NCBI GenBank assembly: GCA_017647145.1
Contig: JAGCLD010000018.1
Location: 1 to 32,114 of the forward strand
Direction of reading: 5' to 3'
Source of the DNA: Paludibacteraceae bacterium
GTDB taxonomy: Bacteria > Bacteroidota > Bacteroidia > Bacteroidales > Paludibacteraceae
DNA: 32,114 nt
Below are positions 1 to 7,974 of the stretch, piece after piece. Each line of letters starts with the position of its first letter. The stretch's first letter is position 1. The position numbers and the translations under genes are program-made. The notes beneath the pieces were generated by a model. It did not search any database. It was given only the letters and a program-made list of their open reading frames with translations, and was not told the DNA's origin.

Positions 1-906
1 AGTCGTGCCAGTCTTAAATTCTCCGACTTGGGTGAAAATGTAGTTCGTACTGCTATCAATCGTTTTTCAGAATTGCATTTTGATAAACTACATGCGCTAT
101 TCCCATCGCTAACATCTATTCGTATGTTTATGCAAGATGCTTGCTATTTGAGCAGAATCCAATTTGTCGTAATAGGTGCATCCGATGAAATTGAAATAGG
201 AAGGATGTCGCAGAAAAATAAACTCTATGTGGCAACAGAAGTACTCCGCCAAATTGTGCCGTTACTCTCTAAACAAGAGAAACAGTATGTCGGGACAACC
301 GAATTCAAACCAGCAGATATAAAAATCATCTTCCGTGATCATAAACTGCGATTTGAAAATACGCATAGTGGTGAGCAAATAGGCAAATCCATGAATAATC
401 CATACAATACGGGCTATCACTTAGATTTAGGCACACGTAATTGGTATGCCTATACAGATTGTTTTGGAACTTCCGAAGAAAAAGAACTCGTCAAGTACAT
501 TGATTCTATTTACAAGAAGTTGCATGATAAATACAGCGAAGAAGTATGGTTAGTGCGCAATGAGTTAGATTTTAAGATTTATAATTTTGAAGACGGAAAA
601 GCCTTTGCGCCTGACTTTGTGTTATTCTTGCGGCGTAAAGATGGAGAGGATTATGATAACCTGCAAATTTTTATTGAGCCTAAAGGAACACACTTGTTGG
701 CAAATGATCAATGGAAGGAAGATTTCCTAAATCAAATACAAGGAGCAGATATAGGTATGTTGACGCTCAAAGGGGAGAAATTCAATATCTACGGAGTACC
801 TTTCTTCAATAGAGATTCTAATCGTCCTGAGAAACTTCAGAATTTCGAGGCGCAACTAAAAGAAATCACAGGATTAACACCGAATCCTAATTTTCTATAC
901 TCTTGA
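1..906 (+). CDS. Type III restriction endonuclease Res subunit, C-terminal part (5' end outside window)
   Basis: The frame is open from the first base and has no stop before 904, so this is the 3' part of a longer gene; the TTG at 28 is not a believable start. The 301 visible residues match the C-terminal endonuclease part of type III Res subunits (the ATP-dependent restriction partner of a Mod methyltransferase). A PD-(D/E)xK nuclease core is visible: APDF with the Asp codon at 613, then about 20 residues later IEPKG with Glu at 676 and Lys at 682. The helicase domain expected upstream lies outside the window, and no intact mod gene follows. Just past the stop, the DNA holds a methyltransferase-like tail in another frame and other debris, so the locus may be partly decayed. 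The Res family call is from motif pattern and overall sequence character. Confidence 0.8.
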   Translation, partial: SRASLKFSDLGENVVRTAINRFSELHFDKLHALFPSLTSIRMFMQDACYLSRIQFVVIGASDEIEIGRMSQKNKLYVATEVLRQIVPLLSKQEKQYVGTTEFKPADIKIIFRDHKLRFENTHSGEQIGKSMNNPYNTGYHLDLGTRNWYAYTDCFGTSEEKELVKYIDSIYKKLHDKYSEEVWLVRNELDFKIYNFEDGKAFAPDFVLFLRRKDGEDYDNLQIFIEPKGTHLLANDQWKEDFLNQIQGADIGMLTLKGEKFNIYGVPFFNRDSNRPEKLQNFEAQLKEITGLTPNPNFLYS

Positions 907-991
907 GGTAGACCAACAACTCTACACAAAATATAAGCTTTCGGAAGATGAAATCAACTTCATCGAGAAGATGGTCAAACCAATGGAGTAG
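878..991 (+). pseudogene. Start-less remnant resembling the C-terminus of a DNA methyltransferase
   Basis: A frame shifted relative to the Res gene is open from 878 to the TAG at 989-991 and has no start codon of its own. From about 890 it reads FYTLEVDQQLYTKYKL followed by SEDEINFIEKMVKPME. The pattern 'xD-x-x-[LV]-Y-x-x-Y-x-L-[ST]-x-[ED]-E-I-x-x-[IV]-E' is typical of the extreme C-terminus of Eco57I-like and related N6-adenine methyltransferases. It overlaps the last 29 bases of the Res gene, so a deletion joining the ends of two restriction-modification genes is the simplest reading. The family assignment rests on memory of this tail pattern, not on a search. Confidence 0.5.
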
Positions 992-1064
992 AAGACAAAT
1001 ATTAAACTGAGAAAAAAGAATTGTTTTTGGAATAGTTAAGCACTTTGCTGAAAGAAACTTAGGC

Positions 1065-1340
1065 TTAGTTCTTAAGGAGGTATTTCCAATTCATTGCGTG
1101 TGTTTTTACCTTGTGCAATGAGTGTAAATACTGAGAAGTAGATACCATAGTTTTTCCCAATTCATCAACAAGCATATTCTTATCCTCAGACAAGAAATAA
1201 ATGTCTCTGATATCCAAATGTCGGTGACATGTCGGTAACTACGTGTACAACAGGATGGGTCCTTCTCAGATAAAATGCATCTTGCTTTACCCCAAAGATT
1301 ACCAAAAGATGGGGCAACGATATGTTTGTGTGTCTATTTT
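1065..1340 (-). pseudogene. Frameshifted coding remnant, family unknown
   Basis: Read on the minus strand, one frame is open for about 45 codons (including VKQDAFYLRRTHPVVHVVTD) and stops near 1196. An overlapping frame continues from that point for about 40 codons (including FLSEDKNMLVDELGKTMVST) to a stop at 1065-1067. The two join smoothly near TFGYQRDIYFLSED, as expected for one protein with a single frameshift. There is no ATG at its upstream end. I do not recognise the family. The segment lies inside the 0.8-kb gap between the Res gene and mfd and is probably decayed accessory DNA; chance open frames are a real alternative. Confidence 0.25.
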
Positions 1341-1589
1341 ATTGGTGTGTTATAATGAATTAGTTCAACCTTCGGCAAACTCAACCTTTTTATAAAGAAA
1401 GATAGACTCACGTGACAGGGCGGTAAATACTGTACTGCCCGTGTGTTGTAGAGGCTTTTTAAGCTCTCATAATATGATTATGATCCGGAAATATCATGAC
1501 GTAATGTAATTTATTGTAACGAAAAGCCCAAAATGTAACGGAATGTAACGGTGCGCTTTGTTGGTGTTGTATCTTTGTGTCGACAGATG

Positions 1590-1630
1590 AAGCGCTCTTT
1601 GACATTTTGAAAAATATTGCTGTCCGATAA
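1590..1630 (+). repeat. Dispersed repeat, copy 1 (shared with 11167-11207 and partly 11044-11068)
   Basis: The segment contains CTCTTTGACATTTTGAAAAA and then ATATTGCTGTCCGATAA. At 11167-11207 the same block is present with about seven differences in 41 bases, and a shorter stretch (AAATATTGGTGTCCGATAAA) lies at 11046-11065. All three are in the same orientation and all are in non-coding DNA. It may be the end of an insertion sequence or a leader-type element; no transposase is nearby. Confidence 0.6.
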
Positions 1631-1726
1631 AACATCTTTGATAGTATAAAAAATGTTCTGACCCCCAAAGGTGTATATGATACCAGTAATTTGGATATGT
1701 ATGGGGGAAAGGCTGCGCAGGAAGGT

Positions 1727-4700
1727 TTAGGCGGGGCGCATTGATTGCAGGATGTGTAAAGCCTTTTGAGGTGAGTCAATATGTTCGATGCTCACGGAGC
1801 GTTTGCCGTTGGCCTCCCGCAGGCGACAGTCGCGCGGATGAGTTGTGATGTATTGCAGAATCAGTCCGAAGGTGTCGGATTGGTAGTAGGAAGAATGAGG
1901 ATTACTGACAAAGAATAAAGACATCTTTCCGCCTTTGAGGAACACCTTTTCGATGCCCAATGAAATAGCCTCCCAACGGATGCGTAGTGTGCATATCAGG
2001 TCTAATCCTTCAGCGGGTATTTCGCCAAAACGGTCGGTGAGACGTAGGCAGAACTGTTCTAATTCAGCGGAGGTGTGCAGATTGTCCAGTTCGCGATAGA
2101 GTGTGATGCGTTCAGATATGTTTTCGATGTATGTATCCGGGAAGCAGAGTGATAGGTCGGACTCAATCTGGCAGTCGCTTACATAGGTTGTTTGATTGTC
2201 TTTGTTCTCCAATTCGTCTTTATATAAGTCGGCAAACTCCTCTTCTTTCAACTCAATAATAGCTTCATTCAAGATTTTCTGATAGGTCTCATATCCGAGG
2301 TCGGCTATAAAACCACTCTGTTCGGCACCTAACATATTGCCGGCTCCACGAATGTCTAAATCCTGCATGGCGATGTTAAAACCACTTCCTAATTCGGAGA
2401 AGGTCTCAATGGCCTGTAAGCGTCGTTTGGCATCGGAAGTGAGAAGGGAAAGGTCAGGCGTGATCAGGTAGCAGTAGGCTTTGCGATTGCTTCGACCCAC
2501 GCGTCCGCGCAATTGGTGTAAATCACTCAAGCCAAAGTGATGAGCCTGGTTGATGAGGATGGTGTTGACATTCGGGATGTCAATGCCCGACTCAATGATG
2601 GCAGTGGCAATGAGCACGTCATAATCATAGTTGACAAAGTCGGTCAAGATTGTTTCAAGCCGTTCGGGTGGCATTTGTCCATGACCAATTGCGATACGAG
2701 CGTGAGGAACGAGGCGATGAATCATGTTTTGAATAGTTTCCAGGTTGTGAATCCGATTGTTGATGATGAACACCTGGCCATTGCGGTTGATTTCGCGCTC
2801 AATGGCTTCTTGGATGATGTCTTCGTCTGTGTTGTGAATCAGTTCTGTGAGAACAGGGTAGCGATTAGGGGGCGGCGTGTTGATGATGGACAAATCACGC
2901 GCACCCATCAAGGAGAACTGCAGAGTGCGTGGTATTGGAGTGGCTGTTAAGGTCATGGTGTCAATGTTGACTTTTAACTGCCTGAGTTTTTCTTTGACGG
3001 CAACGCCGAATTTTTGTTCTTCATCAATGATGAGGAGTCCCAGGTCCTTGAATATAACTTTCTTGTTGACCAATTTGTGTGTGCCGATGAGGATGTCGAT
3101 TTTTCCTTCGGCAAGGCGGGCGAGGATGTCTTTGGTCTCCTTGGTGGTGCGTGCACGACTGAGGTATTCCACGCAGCACGGAGTGTCTTTGTAGCGTTCC
3201 TTAAAAGAGTTGTAGTGTTGAAGCGCCAGTACGGTGGTGGGCACTAAGACGGCAACTTGTTTTCCATCACAAGCCGCCTTGAAAGCCGCGCGCATTGCAA
3301 TTTCGGTTTTCCCAAAACCAACGTCACCACACACCAATCTGTCCATGGGAACCGTGGATTCCATATCCCGCTTAAAGTCGGCAGTAGCCTTGGCTTGGTC
3401 GGGTGTGTCTTCGTAAAGAAATGAAGCTTCTAATTCGTGTTGAAGGTAATTGTCAGGAGAAAAAGCGAAGCCCTGCTCCGCCTTACGTTTGGCATAGAGC
3501 ATGATGAGGTCGCGTGCGATGTCTTTAACCTTGCTCTTGGTGCGCTCTTTCAGGCGTTCCCATGCACCGCCTCCCAATTTGTTGATACGAGGAGCGTCGC
3601 CCTCTTTGCCTTTGTACTTAGAAAGGCGGTGGAGCGAGTGGATACTCACGAAGATAATGTCGTCATCCTTATAGATGAGTTTGACCATTTCCTGCGGTTT
3701 GCCATTAACATTTGTGCGAACCAATCCACCAAACTTGCCGATACCATGATCAACGTGCACGAGGTAGTCGCCAATTCGGAACTGATTAAGTTCCTTTAGT
3801 GTCATGATGACCTTGCCTTTGCGAATGCTTTCAGACTTGGAACTTACACGATGGAAACGCTCAAAGAGCTGGTGGTCGGTGTAGCAACAAATGGAGAGGT
3901 CGTGGTCAATAAACCCATCGTGCAGGGTGTGGTCGATAGGTGTGAAGCGGATTGCCTCTCCTTTGTCTTCAAAGATAGAAGCCAGACGGTCAGTCTGCTT
4001 CTTGCTATCGCTCAAAATATATAGGTCATACCCCTCGTTGGACAACTGCATGAGCGCTTGGCTGATGAGATCGAAGTTTTTGTGGTAGAGGGGCTGGAAA
4101 GACGTGTTGAAATCAATCGAAGCGTATTCGTTGAAAAAGGATTTAGCCGAGAACTCTATGGTGTAGTGTTCAGCACAATGCGCCGTGACAGCATCCGGAG
4201 AAGAGACCAGGTGTTCTTCATCGTGTGGAGCCGAGAGCAGATTGTTGATGTAGTTTTGTACATAACAAAGATCATTGAACACGTAGAGCGTGTCAGCCGG
4301 GAAGTAGTTGAGAAAGAAGGAGTAGTGGTCGGTGGCCTGTGAGAGCTCCGGGATAATCTCGATTTCCTCTTTTCTCTCTGTGGAGAGTTGCGTCTCAATA
4401 TCAAAAATTCTAATCGATTCAATCTCATCGCCCCAGAAGTCGATGCGGTAGGGATTTTCGCATGCATAGGAGAAGATGTCCACGATGCTTCCGCGGACGG
4501 CATATTGTCCCGGTTCGTAGACGAAATCCACCTTTTGGAAACGATGTTCGAAGAGGGTGTTTTGGATTTCATCAATGCTGATGTTTTGTTGCACCCGCAG
4601 CGATAGGGTGGAGGTGCGGAGGTGTTGCGAATCGACCACTAACTGCATGATAGCATCGGGGTGGCTAACGATGATGCAGGGGGTGGGGTTGTTGGCTAAG

Positions 4701-5035
4701 CGATTGAGCGTCTCGGTGCGAGAAATTTCGTTAGCAGAGTCTTTCAGTTTATTGCGTGATTTTGTCTTATAAAGTGAAGGGAATAAAAATACATCTTCAG
4801 AGGATAATAAAGTGCATAAATCCCCATAACAATAGGAGGCATCCTCCGCATTGTCGAGAATGATGAGGAGGTGTTTTTTTGTGTGTAGGAATATGTTTGC
4901 CAAAGCTACGTAGCGAGCTGAGGCATGCAACTGCCGGATGAGCATATGCTTGCCTTGTTTTGCCCCTAACCACTTCTCAATTTTTCGAAGGTTGGGGTGT
5001 TCTCGATATAAATTACGCAACGCAGCTATTTCCAT
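1727..5035 (-). CDS. mfd: Transcription-repair coupling factor Mfd
   Basis: Mfd is a cytoplasmic DNA translocase that pushes stalled RNA polymerase off template damage and recruits the UvrA excision machinery. The 1102-residue product has the usual family length and order: N-terminal UvrB-like module, RNA polymerase-interacting domain around residues 430-530 (FRIGDYLVHVDHGIGKFGGL and the KLIYKDDD segment), then superfamily 2 helicase motifs. Walker A is GDVGFGKTE at 570-578, motif II is DEEQ at 671-674, motif III is TATPIPRTLQ, and motif VI is QLRGRVGRS near 845. A C-terminal TRCF domain follows. It is the last gene of a minus-strand cluster, 52 bases after the DUF2520 gene. The start ATG at 5033-5035 fits the conserved N-terminus. 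All catalytic motifs look intact. Confidence 0.98.
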   Translation of the reverse strand: MEIAALRNLYREHPNLRKIEKWLGAKQGKHMLIRQLHASARYVALANIFLHTKKHLLIILDNAEDASYCYGDLCTLLSSEDVFLFPSLYKTKSRNKLKDSANEISRTETLNRLANNPTPCIIVSHPDAIMQLVVDSQHLRTSTLSLRVQQNISIDEIQNTLFEHRFQKVDFVYEPGQYAVRGSIVDIFSYACENPYRIDFWGDEIESIRIFDIETQLSTERKEEIEIIPELSQATDHYSFFLNYFPADTLYVFNDLCYVQNYINNLLSAPHDEEHLVSSPDAVTAHCAEHYTIEFSAKSFFNEYASIDFNTSFQPLYHKNFDLISQALMQLSNEGYDLYILSDSKKQTDRLASIFEDKGEAIRFTPIDHTLHDGFIDHDLSICCYTDHQLFERFHRVSSKSESIRKGKVIMTLKELNQFRIGDYLVHVDHGIGKFGGLVRTNVNGKPQEMVKLIYKDDDIIFVSIHSLHRLSKYKGKEGDAPRINKLGGGAWERLKERTKSKVKDIARDLIMLYAKRKAEQGFAFSPDNYLQHELEASFLYEDTPDQAKATADFKRDMESTVPMDRLVCGDVGFGKTEIAMRAAFKAACDGKQVAVLVPTTVLALQHYNSFKERYKDTPCCVEYLSRARTTKETKDILARLAEGKIDILIGTHKLVNKKVIFKDLGLLIIDEEQKFGVAVKEKLRQLKVNIDTMTLTATPIPRTLQFSLMGARDLSIINTPPPNRYPVLTELIHNTDEDIIQEAIEREINRNGQVFIINNRIHNLETIQNMIHRLVPHARIAIGHGQMPPERLETILTDFVNYDYDVLIATAIIESGIDIPNVNTILINQAHHFGLSDLHQLRGRVGRSNRKAYCYLITPDLSLLTSDAKRRLQAIETFSELGSGFNIAMQDLDIRGAGNMLGAEQSGFIADLGYETYQKILNEAIIELKEEEFADLYKDELENKDNQTTYVSDCQIESDLSLCFPDTYIENISERITLYRELDNLHTSAELEQFCLRLTDRFGEIPAEGLDLICTLRIRWEAISLGIEKVFLKGGKMSLFFVSNPHSSYYQSDTFGLILQYITTHPRDCRLREANGKRSVSIEHIDSPQKALHILQSMRPA

Positions 5036-5087
5036 ACCATGCTAACTTGGGGTGAGTGAGGGAAATTGACATCAAAACGACTGTTAC

Positions 5088-5846
5088 TTATTTGTTATGG
5101 CGCATGTGAATGTCCTTGCTCAATAAGCGATAAATCTCTTTTTGGAGATCGGAGTGAAGCAAATCCAGATGATGTTGCATGACCTTGGTGTCTCCTCGTT
5201 TAGCAGGTCCGGTTTGCGCATTTGACGGTCGGATTTCCTTTACCTTGGCGGCAGTTTCCTGAATTAAAGGACATAATAACTCAAAAGGTAACTGTGCGTT
5301 CTCCATAATTTCCTCGGCATTGGCATACAGACAATTGACAAAATTACATGCGTAGATAGCAGCCAGATGAAGTTGTCGGCGTTGTTCGGAAGAAATGATG
5401 TGAACATTGTCGGAAATGCTTAGCGCAAGCGTCCGGATTATGTGCAGGGAGTCACAATTATTTGCTTCAATACAAATAGGGATCTCTTGGAAGTTAATCG
5501 GACGTTCTTTGGAAAATGTTTGGAGCGGATACATGACGCCATAGTTTCCATTGTCAGCCTGAAAGAGGGAGACACTACCCGCAGTGTGGAGGTGAAGCGC
5601 ATGTGGGATGTGTACTTGTTGCATGACTTGGTGGATAATGTCATCTTTCAGCGCATATATATATACGTCGGCATCGGTGTGTAAGGTGTGTAAATCAGTG
5701 GTGTAGGAACACGATAGTTGATGTGCAAGTTGTTGCGCAGAACGTTCGGTTCTGCTGTACACTTGTACAATCTCATGCTGAGCCTCTCTCAGGCTGGCGC
5801 CAAGGTGAGTGGCCAGATTACCGGCACCAATTAACACAATTTTCAT
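5088..5846 (-). CDS. Rossmann-fold DUF2520 family protein (ProC/F420-type dehydrogenase-like)
   Basis: The 252-residue protein starts MKIVLIGAGNLATHLGASL, a dinucleotide-binding GxGNxxxH Rossmann motif close to that of pyrroline-5-carboxylate reductase and NADP-F420 oxidoreductases. The second half carries the helical DUF2520 domain (AAIYACNFVNCLYANAEEIM, then the GPAKRGD stretch near residue 215). Family members occur throughout Bacteroidota, and the substrate is not established. It lies 9 bases after the DUF4837 lipoprotein gene and 52 bases before mfd on the same strand, so it is probably co-transcribed. Nothing in the context points to a particular reaction. The family is sure; any enzymatic role is inference. 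Confidence 0.9.
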   Translation of the reverse strand: MKIVLIGAGNLATHLGASLREAQHEIVQVYSRTERSAQQLAHQLSCSYTTDLHTLHTDADVYIYALKDDIIHQVMQQVHIPHALHLHTAGSVSLFQADNGNYGVMYPLQTFSKERPINFQEIPICIEANNCDSLHIIRTLALSISDNVHIISSEQRRQLHLAAIYACNFVNCLYANAEEIMENAQLPFELLCPLIQETAAKVKEIRPSNAQTGPAKRGDTKVMQHHLDLLHSDLQKEIYRLLSKDIHMRHNK

Positions 5847-5855
5847 TGATCCGCT

Positions 5856-6890
5856 TTATTTTGCTTCCGAATGAACCTCTATTTCAGGCAGGCTGTTAAT
5901 GTCTTGAGGTAGTTTCATGGAATATAAAACCGCCTCTAATTGACGCAAAGCATTACGTTTTTTCTGACCAGCGCCATAGATGAAAACTTCCGCAGTGATG
6001 ATGCGTTGATTCACGGCGTCTAAACGTGTGTGGCTGATAAACGGACCTCCCATTGCATCGCCTTCCATCATGCGCCACAAGCCTCTTATTTCAGCGCAAT
6101 ATTCGCCTTTTACGTTGATGGCTTTGTATTGTGGAGGAATGTGGCGATATTCGGTGCCCATGTAAGAACCCTCTACACTACCATGAATGTGTTGTTTCAT
6201 GATGGAGTCGCGTTTTGCCAACAAATACTCTTTTGTGAAAGTCTCAGCGTCGGTGTAAGGATAGGAGTAGATGACAATGTCCTTACGGATTTGACCTTTG
6301 TAGTCGCTCACCCAAAGGAAGTCGTCTTTACGGGTGAGTTGAGCAATGTCATTCGGGATGTTGATTTTGATTCCAAACATTTCGTTGGCAACCTGGTGTG
6401 CATTTTGGTTGGTGTATCCTTCGTAGAATTTAATCTGACGCTCAATCTCTTGCTTTACAAAGAACTGAGCTATGTTTTCTCCGTAGGCGTGCATGAGCGA
6501 TTCGAATTCCACTGTGTTGGGCGCAGCAACCTTAACCACAGCTTGTGGTTTAGCCCATTGGTTGGTGTAGTAAGAGATTTTTCCTTGTGTGTATTTAGTA
6601 GAGTCGATGTCAGCAATGAAAATGTTTCTGACAGGTTTTAAAATACTGCTAAACCCATTGAAGTTGGTGTGGGAAAGAGAAAATAAAGGCTCAATTTGAG
6701 GCATACATTCCATGTCGGAAGCTAAGTAACAGCGTACTGAGTCGCCCGGTGCCCCTTTCCAATGTGCAGTTTCCATTACCACTAAATTCTCATATATTGT
6801 GCCTGTAACGCTGGGTAAAAGATTTCCAGTGTCTTTGCAACTTGTCAATGTGGCGATGCACGTAAGGAAGATAAAAATATACTTTCTCAT
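5856..6890 (-). CDS. DUF4837 family lipoprotein
   Basis: The start is set at the ATG at 6888-6890, four bases after the pdxA stop, because it gives a lipoprotein signal: MRKYIFIFLTCIATLTSC, with Cys18 as the probable lipidated residue. The open frame extends further upstream, but only inside pdxA. The mature protein (344 residues in all) is predicted to be periplasmic or outer-membrane anchored and matches DUF4837, a Bacteroidota-specific family. The GLWRMMEGDAMGGPFISHTR stretch near residues 280-300 is characteristic. No function is known. It sits in the nitroreductase-pdxA-DUF4837-DUF2520-mfd cluster. Confidence 0.85.
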   Translation of the reverse strand: MRKYIFIFLTCIATLTSCKDTGNLLPSVTGTIYENLVVMETAHWKGAPGDSVRCYLASDMECMPQIEPLFSLSHTNFNGFSSILKPVRNIFIADIDSTKYTQGKISYYTNQWAKPQAVVKVAAPNTVEFESLMHAYGENIAQFFVKQEIERQIKFYEGYTNQNAHQVANEMFGIKINIPNDIAQLTRKDDFLWVSDYKGQIRKDIVIYSYPYTDAETFTKEYLLAKRDSIMKQHIHGSVEGSYMGTEYRHIPPQYKAINVKGEYCAEIRGLWRMMEGDAMGGPFISHTRLDAVNQRIITAEVFIYGAGQKKRNALRQLEAVLYSMKLPQDINSLPEIEVHSEAK

Positions 6891-6894
6891 GTCA

Positions 6895-7974
6895 CTATTC
6901 TTTGTTGTTGGTCTGTTTTTGTTTAATCGTAAGAGGGTTGGCAGAGAGTTCAAGAAATTGTGTTCTCTGTTTGTGTAGATCAATGGCAGCAAATACGGCT
7001 TCTCTGAAAGAAGATTCGTTAGCTTGGTTGGTTCCGGCGATGTCGAAGGCCGTGCCATGAGCAGGAGAAGTGCGAATGATGGGAAGACCGACGGTGTAGT
7101 TTACCCCTCCGCTTCTGTCTAACGCTTTTAAAGGAATCAGGCCTTGATCGTGATACATGGCTAAGACAGCGTCAAAGCGTTGATAGGTGCCATTGCCAAA
7201 AAAACCATCAGCAGGGTAGGGACCAATGGCCAATACGCCATGTTCTCTCTCTGCCTGTTCGATAGCAGGAATAATAATGTCTTTTTCTTCGTTGCCCAAC
7301 AGCCCTTCATCTCCACTGTGAGGATTAAGCGCTAACACAGCGATGCGAGGACGACGGATACCGAAATCTTGTTTCAGGCTTTGAGCCAGTGCTTGCAATT
7401 TATTTACAATTAGGTCCACGGAAAGGTGAGAAGCAATTTCGCCAATTGGTAGGTGGTTGGTCACTAAAGCGACGCGCAATCCTTCTGTGGTAAGCAACAT
7501 CAGGGGAGTGTTGTTTTCCGTAGCAAAGCGGCTGGATAGATATTCTGTGTGTCCGTTGAAGGTGAATTCTTTGGATTGAATAGCATATTTACTGATGGGA
7601 GCAGTCACTAATGCATCAACCAGACCGTTTTTGAGGTCTTCGCATGCACGTTCTAGCGAATCGTATGCTGCTTTTCCGCTTTCGGCAGTAGCCTTTCCTA
7701 TCAGCAGAGGAGTGTCATCGGCAACGCACTTGATGATGTTCAGCTTATGTTCGTTAGCTTCAGACGCCTTGTTGATGTTGTGGAACGCAACATTTACATC
7801 TTCCAGAGACTGTTTGTGGGCAGAAGCGAGTTTTGAAGAACCATATAAAATGGGTGTACATACTTCAAGGAGGTGAGGGTCGGAGAATGTTTTCAGAATC
7901 ACTTCATATCCCACTCCATTAATGTCGCCATGCGTAATGGCTATTTTAGGTTTTTTAGTATTAGAATTGCTCAT
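6895..7974 (-). CDS. pdxA: 4-hydroxythreonine-4-phosphate dehydrogenase PdxA
   Basis: PdxA oxidises 4-phospho-hydroxy-L-threonine with NAD(P) in the DXP-dependent route to pyridoxal 5'-phosphate (vitamin B6). The 359-residue protein has the family's ITHGDINGVGYEVI opening and all three metal-binding histidine contexts: NGHTEYL, ALNPHSGDEG and MYHDQGLIPLK. The HGTAFDIAGT motif near the C-terminus is also present. The 14-base overlap with the upstream nitroreductase gene and the 4-base gap to the DUF4837 gene imply one transcript. No pdxJ is in the window. Length and motifs indicate an intact enzyme. Confidence 0.97.
   Translation of the reverse strand: MSNSNTKKPKIAITHGDINGVGYEVILKTFSDPHLLEVCTPILYGSSKLASAHKQSLEDVNVAFHNINKASEANEHKLNIIKCVADDTPLLIGKATAESGKAAYDSLERACEDLKNGLVDALVTAPISKYAIQSKEFTFNGHTEYLSSRFATENNTPLMLLTTEGLRVALVTNHLPIGEIASHLSVDLIVNKLQALAQSLKQDFGIRRPRIAVLALNPHSGDEGLLGNEEKDIIIPAIEQAEREHGVLAIGPYPADGFFGNGTYQRFDAVLAMYHDQGLIPLKALDRSGGVNYTVGLPIIRTSPAHGTAFDIAGTNQANESSFREAVFAAIDLHKQRTQFLELSANPLTIKQKQTNNKE

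Larger units (their letters stand above)
992..1726. other. Gene-poor debris region between res and mfd
   Basis: No intact gene is visible in these 735 bases. Besides the coding remnant at 1065-1340, it holds a short inverted repeat at 1417-1440 (GGGCGGTA / TACTGCCC), three direct copies of TGTAACG at 1515, 1534 and 1544, a TATCTTTG box at 1570-1577 that fits the Bacteroidota -7 element but lacks a well-spaced -33 box, and a 40-bp segment at 1590-1630 that recurs near 11.17 kb. The mix looks like eroded mobile or restriction-locus DNA. Confidence 0.5.

Noticed and set aside
1459-1779. Open frame of 106 codons on the minus strand overlapping the end of mfd
   Set aside because: It overlaps mfd coding sequence, spans the dispersed repeat and promoter-like DNA, has no recognisable protein pattern and no family; chance frame.
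2537-4772. Several plus-strand open frames of 60-140 codons antisense to mfd
   Set aside because: They lie wholly inside mfd, whose full-length protein is well conserved; compositions are those of antisense shadows.
6030-6641. 203-codon plus-strand frame antisense to the DUF4837 gene
   Set aside because: Complete overlap with a better-supported gene, no signal or motif, no promoter on that strand.
6891-7058. Longer start for the DUF4837 lipoprotein
   Set aside because: The extra 56 residues lie inside pdxA and hide the lipoprotein signal; the start at 6890 gives a proper lipobox.
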